Shown here piece by piece: positions 38,852 through 51,990 of a stretch of DNA of 64,000 bases. This DNA is from Moringa oleifera (taxonomy: Eukaryota > Streptophyta > Magnoliopsida > Brassicales > Moringaceae): positions 3,722,001 to 3,786,000 of the forward strand of contig JAJFZO010000609.1 of assembly GCA_021397835.1 (NCBI GenBank), written 5' to 3'. Under the pieces are notes generated by a model that was given only the letters and a program-made list of their open reading frames with translations, did no database searches and was not told the DNA's origin. A program made the translations under genes and the position numbers. Position 1 is the first letter of the stretch, and the number at the start of each line of letters is the position of its first letter.

Positions 38852-40063
38852 CTAAAAGGTCCATGCAAAATCATCCATAGAAGCCATGTCGCGACACATT
38901 GCAGCAGCAGGCATCAGTGTCTCAACAAACTCAAAATCAAAAGTAGGGCTGTCAAGTGAAGCATCCATGTCTTGGCCACTCCTGAATTCTTCCATTTGCT
39001 CAGTTGCCATCAGGCACATATTCTCCTCCTGCCGTTTGGCTTGTTCATATGATTGCACACCTTCCATTCTCGGTGCTTCGAAGGGCTCAGCAATGGCATT
39101 AGAGCCGCAAATCAAGTGGCTCTGATCTAAGAGACCAAACGCAGAGGGATTAACAAAAGACGATGATGAACAAGAAATGGTTGTGCTCTCAATGGATGAG
39201 ACATAAGGGAAAATATTTGAAACTTGAGAATTCTGATCATTATTAGCATTTAGGGCAGTCCAAAGGAATCCGTTACGGTCTTGATACCCACAATTGATAA
39301 TTGATTGATGATCATTGAGTGGTGGAGGAGGTGCAGGTAGTGTGAGGACTGGAGGATTAATAATCTGCCCGGGAGCATCTGTTGTGTGTGAACTTACAGT
39401 GAAAACTGAGAAGGCTGGCTGTTGTTGGTGGTGGTGATGGTGGATTCTGGGTATATTGCTTGTCGCATTATCAGAGGCTCTCTTATGAGAAGGGATCAAA
39501 TTGTGAGTTTTTGGGTCCAAGCCTTGTGAGATGAGTTTTTTCTTAATGCATGAGTTCCAAAAGTTTTTCACTTCATTGTCTGTTCTTCCAGGCAGATGCT
39601 TCGCAATCTGTGCCCATCTACTCACAAATAAGACACATGACAAAAATGCATTAGATAAATGCCCAATTCTTGTTATTTGTTTCATTTTCAGTGTGACGGA
39701 AATAGTCTTGCCTGTTGCCTAAAATCCTATGCACGTCGATGATAATCTGCTCTTCTTCTGCAGTGAAGGAACCCCTCTTTAGGTCCGGCCTCAAGTAGTT
39801 TATCCATCTTAACCTGCAACTCTTTCCACATCTCTGCAACCCTAAAAGACCGATGCACTCATATCACATATAGTTTGAAAGGGAGAGAAACGCAGGCAGA
39901 AACGGAAAGAGGGGGAAATAGAGAAGCAAATACCAGCAAGTTTGGGAACAGAACTCCAACTGCCGTGGCCATGCGTAGTGATATGTCTAATGAGCTTCTC
40001 GTCTTCCTCAGGAGACCACAAGCCTCTCTTGACCTTCTGTTTGCTGCAGCACTGATGTCCCAT
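38852..40063 (-). CDS. R2R3-MYB transcription factor
   Basis: DNA-binding nuclear regulator. Exon 1 is 40063-39934, exon 2 39841-39712 (130 nt, the usual R2R3-MYB size) and exon 3 39617-38852; together they encode 341 residues. R2 (about residues 12-63) has [13 protein letters not shown] and [19 protein letters not shown]3 (about 66-115) has [35 protein letters not shown] and [12 protein letters not shown]. The start [14 protein letters not shown] and the [17 protein letters not shown] segment resemble the Arabidopsis MYB26/MYB67/MYB103 group, which is linked to secondary wall thickening; that functional link is inference. The C-terminal region has a His/Gln run (HHHHHQQQ) and an acidic end (DDFAWTF) that may activate transcription. 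Intron 1 is GT-AG (92 bp); intron 2 (39618-39711, 94 bp) starts with GC. There are no breaks, so the gene is probably functional. Confidence 0.95.
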
Positions 40064-40259
40064 TCGGATCCACTGTGCCCTCTCCTTTGTCCCTTTCCGA
40101 TCAAGAATATTCAGATGATCATAACCATTTGTCTTTGAGGGCTTACAGTATCAGGTTTCCCTATTGTCGTCCTATTTAATAGGCTACCAGATGGTACCAA
40201 ATGTGTGACTTATTCAGACATGAAATCTTTAAAACCCACCAAATAAAAAGAATGAGACC

Positions 40260-40262
<3 letters not shown>

Positions 40263-40291
<29 letters not shown>
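40263..40291. repeat. (GA)n microsatellite upstream of the MYB start
   Basis: About fourteen GA units, read as CT on the gene strand. It lies about 200 bp before the MYB start codon and just downstream of a TATA-like site, so it probably falls in the 5' untranslated leader. CT-rich leaders are common in plant genes. Confidence 0.9.
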
Positions 40292-40295
<4 letters not shown>

Positions 40296-40328
40296 TTGGT
40301 TACTGAATAAACATGGAGCGCCTAATTA

Positions 40329-40337
40329 CTTATATAG
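40329..40337 (-). promoter_or_regulatory. TATA-like box of the MYB gene
   Basis: CTATATAAG on the minus strand, about 270 bp before the MYB start codon and just upstream of the CT repeat. This would give a leader of about 240 nt. It is a sequence match only. Confidence 0.45.
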
Positions 40338-43300
40338 TATCCAATTGACGGCACAGACCTGAAAGTGGCAAAGACAATAATAGTTTTTTTTTTTTGTTCT
40401 GTGTAGTTTTTCTTTATTATTCTTTAATTTGCTATCAGTCAAGAAGTTTATGAATGCAAGGCCTTGGCAAAGATTCCCTTCAATTGAGTCCGACCCCACC
40501 AGATCAATAACAAATAAGAACCTCTCCTTGTCAACTTGAGTACAGTAAGGGTTACTTCGATAGGTCTCTTTATTTGGAGTAACACTCTTTGTATTCAACA
40601 TAACTGCAGGATGCATATGATGGCTACAACACAAAAGCAAAAACATTGGAGACCTTAAAAACAAAGGAGAAAACCAGAAACCCCTCAAGAAATTTATCTA
40701 TCAAGAAGGTCAATAGATGAATACTCTATACCTGATCAAATTAAGGATCAAGGGTTCCAAAGACCCAATTGGTCAGAAAAGCCAAACCCATTTGAGAAAT
40801 GTGCTGGAATTTTAACTTCGGGTGCACTCATGATGAGAAAGGCCACAAGGTCTAATTGAGTGTTCTGGTGAGATTCCTCTTCGTCCATTGATCTCCTCCT
40901 CCCATCTTTCAACAGAAAACTCATTAATTGCAATTAATTACACCCAAAAAAAATAATTATTTTGCACAAAATTTGTTATGCTTTGTGAAGCAACCTCCTC
41001 AATAATTAGCTTGCCAGGCAAACAATAACTTCTTGTTTACATATGATGAAAGAACTGCTGATCATATTCTGTATATATAAAATCAATTACTACATTCTCT
41101 TATCACAATATAGATTTTGTTCTCTTCATCTCACGGAGATTTTGTTGTAGTCTTCATCTAACATGTAAGCCCTTCCATTCCTAGACAAAATAATCTTTGA
41201 ATCTAAGGTGACTGCAGGTCTGTTGTGATTAATTCAAACTTCCACCAAGAAAATAATTATAATAAGCAATCATCTATGGAGCCAGATACATGCACAGCGT
41301 TGTCTCACGTGTATACTTTGCTTGATAACATTTTGAGGCAAAAGTCATCAAACACAAAGAAAAAATGTACATATTATTCTTTATCTATTGACATGAGGAA
41401 ATTATGTTCTCTTTGCGTTGGAGATGCACTATTCTTCTTACCATTTTCAATGGGAATATCGGAAAGGCCCAGTGATTAATTTTGTAATAAATAGATCTCA
41501 ATTTGTTACTCTTTCTCTTTTTCTTCGTACCAATCTTTGACATCTTTTCACTTTGCTTTTTGGAAAGGTGTCAAAAAAAGTTTTAGGATGAAAACTATGA
41601 TGGAATTTAGAAAAAAATGCAAAGAAAATTGAAAGGATATACAGAGAAAAATAATGAAAAACAAAAGTTGAAAGTCAGTGCTCTTTATACACAAATACAT
41701 TGACTAGACGTGTGGGCAGGAGTTTCACAAAAAATATATAAATAAATCAATCAATCAAAATATAAGACTACCATTTTTTTTTGGGGGTTTAACTTTCCAT
41801 TTTCACATGTCAATTTTCCATCCGTGTGCATATTTGTACGTACTCCTAACACAAAGAAAACATCTCTCTTGTCATTTTATATTCTTCTCTGAAATATTGT
41901 TTAGGGGCAATTTATTTCACATTTGTAGATTAAAATGTTGAAGAGAAAGCTCGCATCTTTTAAAGCAGAAGCTCTTGTTTGTTGCCATGATTCTTGTGTT
42001 TCAGCCTATTATATTGCACTTCGGTTATGTAAAACTATCACAACCTAGTTTCAGAAGGCCACGCAGATGAACACAGATGCATCACCTAAAAATACAATAA
42101 TGTAGTTAATGCATCACTACAGGGTACTTTCTTCTCTTCTCAAAAGGACAAGAAAAAAATTCATTTTCCCAAACCACAGTGCAATTGAGATACAAGTATC
42201 TAGCCACACCTAGAGATTGAAATCATATATATATAGTGAGCTGACAGCGAAGTTCACAATCATGATAAGAAGTAGCCCCAGTTTCTTTTGTTCTTGTAAG
42301 TAATGCATCATTCTTAATTGCACCAAGAATCATGGATCACTGCTCGCTCTCTCCTAAAAAAAACCTTTTGCAATTCAATTTGTTTTACATTTTCAGTGAT
42401 CCATGACTTTTTTATTGCTTATCAACGAGTGAAATTATTACCGTGACGACAATAAAGCCTAATGATGACTCGTGGTGCCCTCAGAAGTTCAAAACATGTG
42501 CATGACTTTCCATTGCAAGTTACAATATCGTCAGCCTTTTCTCTCTGAACTTTTAGAGGCGTTGGCCTTTGGTGATTAATCTATTTAACCTTCCTCATGT
42601 ACATGCATGTTGATCATCCTAAAATGTTATTTTCCACAAGCATGTGGTTCTAAGCTAATGTGGGTGCTTGCAAAATTTCCTTAGCATGCAGATAAGACTT
42701 AATGCACATTTTATATATGTTGCGCTTTATATGATATTAATCATAATATTTAGCCAAAATCATTGCGGCCGTTCAGGCACTCAGCAAGAAAGTTCCTGTA
42801 AAGCATTATTGGCATGGTTTTGGTATGACTAAACATGGTGATGGTTTTACTAGCCATTATGCTTGGGTAAATCATGATACGCAGACTTCCAAGAGCAAGA
42901 ATGCTGCCTTAACCAAAGAAATTAACTATGAACCAAATATGTGGTGATAAAGTTAGAAAAAAATAAAAGATAAAGGACAATCTTTCTACACAAAACTCAT
43001 GATTAATTTGTTTGGTCCACATATGCAATTACTGAAACGATACATGTGACATTGGGCCGGGGTTGCATATATACAACCTTGTGAATAATTTAATCATCAA
43101 AGTTCCTTGGATGGATCATCCAGTGGGTCACTAAGTACTATATTTGCCAAAGTGCTTGTCATTCTGTGTTTCCCATTCAATTCTGACTGACTTTTTTATG
43201 ATCGTTGGCATTTGTGTGAAGCTGACATTTTGTACTTTGATTATTCCCAGTTGCCTATAACGACTTCTCCTTTGTTCTAATTTTTGTGTGTAAATGAAGC

Positions 43301-46300
43301 TACTTAGCTGTCTTAATCTTGTTCTCCTCAATTAGTGACATGAGATACCAATCACTCATTTCATACAGGTTACTTGTGTATTCCAACTTGGTTTTGTTTT
43401 TCTTAATGCTATGATTATTGTCATGATAATCCTTTTGTGGGGTAATTGATGGAGTGCACTAGTTGCTAATCTTCTGTTATTCTGGTAATTCACTTTTGAA
43501 CATTCAACAAACTATGACATAAGGCTTGTTCCATGGAGGTCCTCCATGCACCACATCAAATGACAAGTATCTATGTTGTTCAAGACCTTGAATGTTGCTT
43601 CAATTACATGTCCTGCTTATCATATAGCTAATGGCTAATTAATTAATTTGTATGCAAAAATGCCTAGTCTAAGAGTACTGAGGGGCCCTTACTAGCAAAA
43701 CTCCCAGCTATATATCTTGTCTCTTTTAACACTTAGGTCTTGGTTTTGGTTTCTTCTCTTATTACATGTAAGAGCCACTTTGTCCTAATTAAGCTTTTAG
43801 AAAGATTGATGGTTAATGATAATACCCTTACTGGTAATTTTGCCTTCGTTTTACATTGACGAGGTTTCTTTCATGAGTACCCATTTGATAAACCAAACAA
43901 ATTAAGCTCAAATGTGTTATTGCCTGTCCCTATAATCTAGTTTTATGGGCAATGTGTGTGGTCGGACTTTCTTGTTTCATGAATTGTATTGGGAAGACTG
44001 GTAATACATGTTTATATGAACTAATATATTGACTTGATTAAGCAATTTCCTTCTAGTAACTTGTTTTTTAGACGTCATTGATTTACCGTTACAAGTTACT
44101 TCTCCAGATGGATGTTTTTTTTCTTGTACCATTGATTACCTCATTTTCCAAGAAACGACTCACGTGACGTTGCTGCTGTGCGTGTTGTGGTTTCTTGTTG
44201 ACATATCATCCTTTGTATTTCAAGATTCCTAATCAACTTTATTGCCAATTCAATTTCCTAGCTGATGATAATTAAACATGGTTAAGCTGATGCATGCTGG
44301 CTCAGGTTTCATAAATAGCTTCCAACCCAATTCATCGACTATTCAAAAGACTTATTTCGGATAGCAAGTCAAGTTTGGCGAAGCATTCCATTGGAGAATT
44401 TGTTTTATAAGTACATCACGAGAAATAACAAATTTTCAACCCTTGTGCCGAAGACAACAGTAGAGATACAGGTGATCAAGTGTTGAAGTGGATAACCAAG
44501 TTAAACACTTCAAGGTCCAAATAAATCAATATTCTAATGCAGATAATATAAAGTATGGATATTCACTTGACCACTTTACCTAGTTGCAAATATTGACTCA
44601 TGTCCTGCCTCTCACTCTTGCTTTGGCCATTTCAATATGTTTTCATTGCAGATAGGATAGCGTACGTGAATCCAATATTAATACATATATAATTTAGTTA
44701 TCAAAATTCTAATAACAATGCACATTTTAATTTTCAATTTTTAAGTGAAAAAAATTGTTTTATTGAACAACTGCAAATATTTTTATTATATGAAAAATAA
44801 TCAAATAAATAATATTTTTAATATAAAAAAACAAAGTTATGTTGTCAGCCACTAACACATACAAAATATAGTTTAATCATTTGTGAGTATTACTGCTAAC
44901 AAATCTAAAAAACCATCAAAATCAAATCTAAGCTATTTCCATTAATTGTTCTTCCTGACAAGTTGTTATAAATATTGGTTAATAACTTAAACGATCGAAA
45001 TTGTTTATTTATGTGCGTATTATATATATCACTTAGCCATGAGAAAGATAAATGATTGAGTCAGTTTTCAAACTATATGGTCAGATGCATGCTTTGAATT
45101 TTTACCAAAAAAAAACCAACAATGTAGTAAATAATTCAAAGCTTGACGAGAAGACAGAAGTAAAAGTTCTAAAAAAGTTTATCTTCTAATTTCCTCATAA
45201 TATGTTTCTCTTAAATTTTCATCATGTTGTTGTTATGATTGCATCACTGTATCTAAGCCATGAGCTTCGAGGTGGGCCTAAGAATATTGCCAAAGTCTGT
45301 TATGGGCCCTTTTACACTTCTGGCCTAAGCCTTCCGACTTGTCCTTTTGGACTCAAATTCGGCGACACTTGTCCGCTTTCTTTCACCTTTTCCTTTATTT
45401 ATTTTTTAAATTTTTTTATGGGCCAGACAAGACGGTAATTAGAGTGGTCCCGCTTCATGCATTTGTTCAAGGTGGTTATCATATGTTTTTCTATGATATT
45501 TTCTTTGAAACCTAACCGCTTAAATTGATTAAAAGGCCAGTTGGACTTTAAAAGTTTCAATCAAATTTTGGTTTCCTTTTTCTTATTTTTTTAAAGATAG
45601 TTTCTTAAAAGTTACAATAATTTCTTAATTTTTAAAAAAATTATTGTAAATTTATAAAATTTTTAATGTTTATCATGTATTTTATGATCATCATAGACAC
45701 ATGATAGTTTTATTTGATCGCTATAAATATGTAATAAATTTTTTAAAATTATTATATTTTACAAATATTTTATAATTTATAACTATAATTTTGAAAACAA
45801 TCATAAAAATTATTATAATTTTTTATTATTTAATGACTATTAATTATCATTATTTTGTTTGTTTAATAATGATTTTAAGAAACCATCATTGTTTAATATA
45901 ACATTGGCATTATTTTCATGTGTTTTTGTTATATAAAAAGATTAATTTGATTTTAGTTTTATTTAATTAAAAACTTTAAGTAATAATTAAGAATATTGCT
46001 TTATCATAAACAATGAATAAATTAAAGATGAATTACAAGAACCTAAATTTAAAATATTTTTAATTTAAATATCAAATTTTAATTTAATTTAATTTACCTC
46101 ATGTATGTTAATGTGGTCCAATCTCAACCACTGGACAATTATTTTTTTTAATGCTATTTTACAAATTAGGGGTTTCATAGGGGCATTAGCCAATTTTCAG
46201 ATAATGCTTCACTTTTGACTGTTGACCGTTTGACTTTTTCTCACTCGTTCTCTCATTATTAAACTCTCCCCATCTCTCACCATGCAATGTGCCAAATCAG

Positions 46301-46569
46301 AAGGAAAACATATTAAATTCAAAAACCAGGTATGCAGGTTGTGTATTTTCAGGCGTGTAAACTGATTTTGTTTCCTTTTTTTGCTTAAAAATCTTATGTA
46401 TCAAAGCTAGGTTAAAGTGGTTCAAATTGTTGCATGGATGTGGTGCAGATTGGGCATTTTGGTTTCACAATGTTTACCATTTAGTTGAATATCCTTTTTT
46501 TTAATTGTCTGCAATTGCATGCAGTAATGGTGACCTCTATGAGCATTGGATTTAGGGATTTTTTTATTA
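40338..46569. other. MYB upstream region and intergenic DNA
   Basis: No gene was recognised on either strand. A 120-residue open frame on the minus strand at 40688-40326 overlaps the presumed MYB promoter and has no recognisable domain, so I do not call it. A short inverted repeat lies at 42330-42406. From about 45560 to 46130 the sequence becomes extremely AT-rich. Confidence 0.4.
42330..42406. repeat. Short inverted repeat (possible hairpin)
   Basis: Arms TCATGGATCACTG (42330-42342) and CAGTGATCCATGA (42394-42406) are perfectly complementary over 13 bp around a 51-bp loop. Confidence 0.7.
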
Positions 46570-47200
46570 TTAAGTTTTGTGATTACTATACAACAAAATT
46601 CAGTTTTTTCACACAAAAATTTTTATTTGTTGAAATTTAAAATTTTTCTGTGTTAATTTATTATTCCATAAAAAATTCTTATAAAATGAATTTTTTTAAT
46701 TGTTTTATTTGTTATAATACAAAATTTGTTACAAAAGATATTTATTTAAAATATTTTTATAAAATGTTCACGAATTTTTTGTTGAGAATTTAATTAATAT
46801 AATATTTATATTTTTATAAAAACAATAAATAAATAATAAATTTTAACACGAAAGTATTTTCATGAGACAGTTAAGTTTCAAACGAAACTAAACCATAATA
46901 ATTTTCATCGAAATTGGATTCGTGATAATAATGAAAATTTATAAAAGAAATTTTCGCTAATAACATATTGGCAATTTTAAAAATTGTCACAGAACTTTTG
47001 TTGCGTTAATATTTAAAAATTATTTTAAAACTTTTTTTTATGGTAATTTTAAAAATTTTTATGAAAACTTTATGTCATAATTTGTTAAGTTTTCACATGG
47101 AATATATTTTACGGCAACTGTAAACAATTGTCATGACAACTAAAAAAATTACCATAAAATACATTCTTTGGCAATTAAAATGATATTGCAATAGAGTTTG
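46570..47200. mobile_element. AT-rich element with palindromic GGCAATTT motifs (CACTA-like?)
   Basis: Short inverted motifs recur: GGCAATTTTAAAAATTGTCA near 46971, GGTAATTTTAAAAATT near 47042, CGGCAACTG...CAATTGTCATG near 47113 and TTGGCAATTAAA near 47169. Such subterminal repeats are seen in some plant CACTA-type or MITE elements. ACTATACAACAAAA near 46586 could be a degenerate terminus. No transposase lies within it. The assignment is tentative. Confidence 0.35.
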
Positions 47201-47339
47201 TTTTATAGGAGTTAAAAGGGTATTATTAGCGATTTTCACACTTTCAAATATTGAGTGTAAAGGCTAATAGACAATTTCATCCTTTCTTTTGAAACAAAGA
47301 AGGCCCCTAATGTAGCTACCAATCCTTTCCAGCTCATTA

Positions 47340-48560
47340 AGTAAATATGATCGGGTGGGAGGCAAAAGATGAGGCAAAAACTCTCATGATCAGTCGCCAC
47401 CCATTTGTAGTGAAGATAAAAGCTCCAACTCAACTAAGGGAAGCAAATCAAAGAGAGAAGATGGTACTTATTCATGGACCTAAGTTGGTCATCAAAGTCC
47501 AGCCACCTTACCAATCATGCAGTACCTTAAATGTACCCTTCAACAACTATATAAAAGTTGGTTGAAAACCTCACGCAGTTGCTCCATATCACCAAAAATG
47601 GGAGATGCTATGGGTCACTTCCCGAAGAGCCAACACAATTAATTGGAAATGGGACCATTTTAGACAAGGAAAAAAAAAAAGATAAGGCTCTTGTTCAACT
47701 TACCTTCGGAGAAGATATAATAGAATTTTTAAAGTTTATTAAGCACAGTGAGTATACAATCTTGGACAAGTTGCAAAAGACCAGAGCAAAGATATCGATG
47801 CTAGTGCTTATGAGGTACATAAGCAAGCACTTTTACACATCCTCAAAAATTTCTATGTACCACCTAAAATATCAATGGAGAGCATGGATGAGATTTGTAG
47901 CCATACAATTATTCACAACTTCATCACCTTTCCAACAACGAGCTCTTTATAGAAGATTGAGATTTCATTAAAGCCCTCTATATAGTCGCTTCTTATAAGG
48001 GGCATACCATTTCACGAGTGCTCATCGACAGTGGAACTGCGCACATGTTGAAGTGAATCCACATCGACTCAACCATTATTTGGCATATTACTTCCATGTT
48101 AGTTAGAGCCTTTGATGGCGACAAGACTGAAATCTAAGGGACTATTGACGTGCCTTTAAAGATAGGGCCTTTCATTTATAAAGTCGAGTTTCAAATCATG
48201 GACATCTTGGCTTCCTTTAACTTTTTCCTTGGAAGGCCATGGATTCACATGGTTGGTGCTGTATTTTCCACTCTCCACCAAAAGTTCAAGATGGTGGTAG
48301 GAGATCATTTAATCACCATTCATGGCGAGGAAGACATTATAGCCTTCGTTACTAAAGACTTCCTTATTTAAAGGCTTCTGATAAAGAGAAGAGTAATTTT
48401 CAAATGTTAGACTTTGTCAACATCAAAGAGTTTGCAGAAAAGAAGCTACTTAAATTCTCCTTGAACTTACAACTCTAAATTAACCAAACTCTTGGTAAAG
48501 GCTGCTAGGTTGGTAAAGGACTAGGTAAAAATCTTTAAGGTATCCCGATAGTACTCGAAC
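47340..48560 (+). pseudogene. Ty3/gypsy retrotransposon Gag-protease region, degraded
   Basis: On the + strand the pieces match the end of Gag and the aspartic protease of plant Ty3/gypsy polyproteins, in order. There is IIEFLKFIKHSEYTILDKL (about 47720-47780), then RVLIDSGTAH (48015-48044) with the D-S-G catalytic triplet at 48027-48035, then VPLKIGPFIYKVEFQIMDI, LGRPWIHMVGAVFSTLHQK and ITIHGEED (48148-48345). The last match is a GKGxGK-like piece near 48500-48525. Stops and at least one frameshift (near 47930) break the frame. It belongs with the RNase H/integrase remnant at 52894-53960 as one original element. Confidence 0.85.
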
Positions 48561-49379
48561 TACCTAATAAATTAACTTTTAATTTGTAATTGTTAATTTT
48601 GCTAGTATGTTGTTTGTTAATTAAATAAATACATTTGAAAACTATTGTTGAAAAAATTTATTTATACGTCAATTAATTAGATTAATCAATTATATGATAA
48701 TTAAGAAGTGTTACTATTAGTAAAGTTTGTCTTAAGACATACTCTTTCGATACACCATTTGAGAATTATTGATGAATATTTACTGTCGGTCACGTATTTG
48801 CACGTGTATCAAAGTAAATTGTTTGATAGCAATTTTTAAATTATCTAGAACAAATAGTTTAGAAATACAATATTTATATGTAGGACATGACATGTATAGA
48901 TTATTATTTATTTTATTTTGTATAAATTTTGTGTAGTATCTCTTTCATTTTTCTAGTATGTACTAATGAATATAAGTGACACTAACTCATGTCAATACAT
49001 GTGATATATTTAAAGAATTATAAGGATATACAATCAAAACTTTCGCAAAATGAAACAAACAATGAGTTATGATATTGTGCTTCATATAATTGTACATTTC
49101 TGAATGGTGTAGGACTACTTACCTTTGAAGTTTGGGTGACATGCATAAAATGTTAAGTAAATCATACTATAAGTCATATACTTTTTATGTATCCTTAAAA
49201 TTATTTGATTATTATTTCATATGATAATAAGTTTTTAAATTATTGAAAATTTCAAGAGGCAAATTGTTGGAAACTACTTTAGAACTATTTGAAAAACAAA
49301 AATATGAGAATATTAGATTGCTAGTAGACATACTTCAGGCTTATACATGGATTCTTAAATAAAAAATTTTCAGATGATA

Positions 49380-51990
49380 TAAAACATTTTATGTAGTTTC
49401 CTTGTAATCAATTGGCATTCATGGATGGAGATAAGATAAAGTGTCTATGTAATCATAGAAAGTATTAAAACCGTTGTTATGAAATTGTTAATATGGTTAG
49501 ATATCATTTGGCTAAATAGGGTTTTGTTTCGAAATTATGTTTGAAATTATCATGGGAAAAACGACGAAAGTTATAATTATGGGGCAACTGAATATGAAGT
49601 TGGGGAAGGATCTATCACTGTTCATGAATATGCCAATATATATCAAACAATGGTAAAGGATGGCGTTGGTCCGAAATTTAATCTTAAAAACGTGAAGGAA
49701 TTCCCTAATCCAAATGCTCAATATTTTTATGATATGTTAAACACTACTAATCAATAATTATAAGATAGGTGTCAAAATCATTTACAATTACCTGATGTTG
49801 CTAGAATATTGAATATAAAGTCAAAATATTATATTTTGCAAAGATGCTATAATGATATTTTTCAATTAATGAAAGAGATGATGCTAGTTGATAATCTCAT
49901 GATTGAGAATTTTTATAATACAAATAAATGCTCGTAAGATATGAGGTTATAGGTTGAAAAGATTCACTCTTATAACAACGGGTGCATGATGTACTAGGGT
50001 GAGAACAATGAACTAATTTTTCATAAGTTTTATGATTACCCGCATTATAAAAGACAAAGACAAGAATCTAATAAATAAAAAACAATTGTTCTATGTAAGA
50101 GATGTACTATTTTCCTCTCAATTCATGTTTACAAAGATTATATGCATCGAAAACCATAGTTAAGAACATGAGATGGCATGCAGAACACGAGATTGAAGAT
50201 AATGTCATGCGTTATTGCTTTAACTCTCTTACGTAGATGCATTTGAATCAATCTTATCCATCTTTTGCTACTGAATGTAAAAGCATCAGAATAGTTTTGA
50301 GCACTGATAGAATTCAACCTTTTGGTCAGTCAGGACAATGGCATTTTTCATGGCCAGTAATAGTCACACTGTATAACTTACCATGTGCATGATGAAAGAG
50401 TACATATTCCTAACTGTAATCATTTTTGGACTAACAAATCTAAAAAATAAATTAGATTTTTATTTGTAGCCTTTAATAGAAGAATTAAAAATATAATGGA
50501 AGGTTAGAGTGCCTACATATGATATCTCTTGCAAACAAAATTTTATCATGAAACTTGCTATGATGTGGACCATTAGCGACTTCCCTGCCTATTCAATGTT
50601 TTCTGGTTGAAGTACATCAAGAAGACTAGATTATCGATAGTTAAAGAAGATTTAGATGCATTTATCCTTTCCAATGGATGGAAGCAATCTTGGTTTGATG
50701 ACTATCAGAAGTTCTTATTCGAAGATTATCCGTTCCAGAGGAACAAAATTGCATTCATCAAGAATAGGATAGTGACAAAGTAGCTTCGTCTATTAGATCT
50801 AGGTATGAATTACTGCATGATATAGATCAATGAGGGTTCAAAAAGGTTATTGAAGTTGGATATGATCATATAAATAGTCTTATTTGTAAGACATGCGGTT
50901 GAAGGAAATGAAGTATATTTTTGGATCTACCTCATTAGTCCAGTAACTTAATACAATAGAACCTTAATGTCATGCACATAGAGAAAAATGTGTTTGATAA
51001 TATGTTCAACACAATCATGAATGTGGAGGGAACTACAAAGGATAATGCAAAGTCAAAGGGAAAACTTAAAGGCATTTTGTAGACACCTTAAGTTAGTAAG
51101 GAATGAGACAACTGAGAAATACTCTAAAACTTGTTACACACTTGACAAAGCTAGTAGAGAAGTATTATGTGAGTTGGTGAAGAATCTAAGATTTCTTTAT
51201 GGATATGTATCAAACATGGCAAGGTGTGTGGATGTGACGACATATAAGCTGTTTAAGATGAAGAGTCATGATGTCATGTTTTTATGCAGCGATTACTACT
51301 CATCATATTTCATGAGTTGTTGCCTACTAATGTGTGGCAAGTACTAACAGAGTTAAGTTTTTTTTTTTTAAAGAACTTATATCACCAACTATTTGGGTTA
51401 AAGATATGACATGACTTGAGAATAAAATCACTACAATTTTATGTAAATTCGAGCATATATTTCCTCCAAACTTTTTTGACTTAATGGAACATCTTTTAGT
51501 ACACTTGACCTATGAAGCAAAAATAGCTGGTCCAGTGTAGTATCAACGGATGTATCCATTTGAAAGGTACCATCATAATTTTAGTAATTAGTATGTCATT
51601 TCAATCACTTAATTATTTGATCATTCTTAATTATCATCATAAGTACTTATAAAAGTTGAAAAACAATGATAAGAATAAAGTAAAAATGAAAAGCTTGATA
51701 TGCAATGCATATTTAGTTAAAAAGGTATCATCATTTTACTCACACTACTTCGAGCCATATGCTAACATACAACATTGAAAATTATCATGGAATGATACTG
51801 GTGATTATGAGCTGAAAGAGCATGAATAAAATCTCTGGATCTTTAAACATCTTAATTAGGCATTTGGAAAACAAAAATCTAGATATTTGATGGAGGAAGA
51901 ATATCAGGCCATACGTACATACATTTTGTTCAATTTCCCTAAGATCGAACAATTCATAGAGTACGTATTTCATTCAACTACACTAGAAGA
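49380..51990 (+). pseudogene. CACTA (En/Spm) TNP2-type transposase, degraded
   Basis: Pieces appear in TNP2 order. An N-terminal transposase-associated zinc region (QLAFMDGDKIKCLCN, then RYHLAK) is followed by an open acidic stretch ending EFPNPNAQYFYDML (to about 49740), then NDIFQLMKEMM, then KNMRWHAEHEIED. Next comes the catalytic-core region GQSGQWHFSWPVIVTLYNLP and MMWTISDFPAYSMFSG (about 50555-50607). Then YPFQRNKIAFIKN, an open stretch 51021-51347 (TCYTLDKASREVLCE, LRFLYGYVSNMARCVDV, MKSHDVMFL), and finally EEEYQAIRTYILFNF (about 51890-51935). Stops and shifts interrupt it repeatedly. It sits inside a Ty3/gypsy element of the same orientation, so it probably inserted there. The CACTA ends were not located. 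Confidence 0.9.

Noticed and set aside
38886..40138. Several + strand frames across the MYB gene (38886-39125, 39531-39722, 39875-40138).
   Set aside because: They are antisense shadows of the MYB exons.
40326..40688. 120-residue minus-strand open frame upstream of the MYB gene.
   Set aside because: No recognisable domain, composition typical of AT-rich chance frames, and it overlaps the likely MYB promoter.
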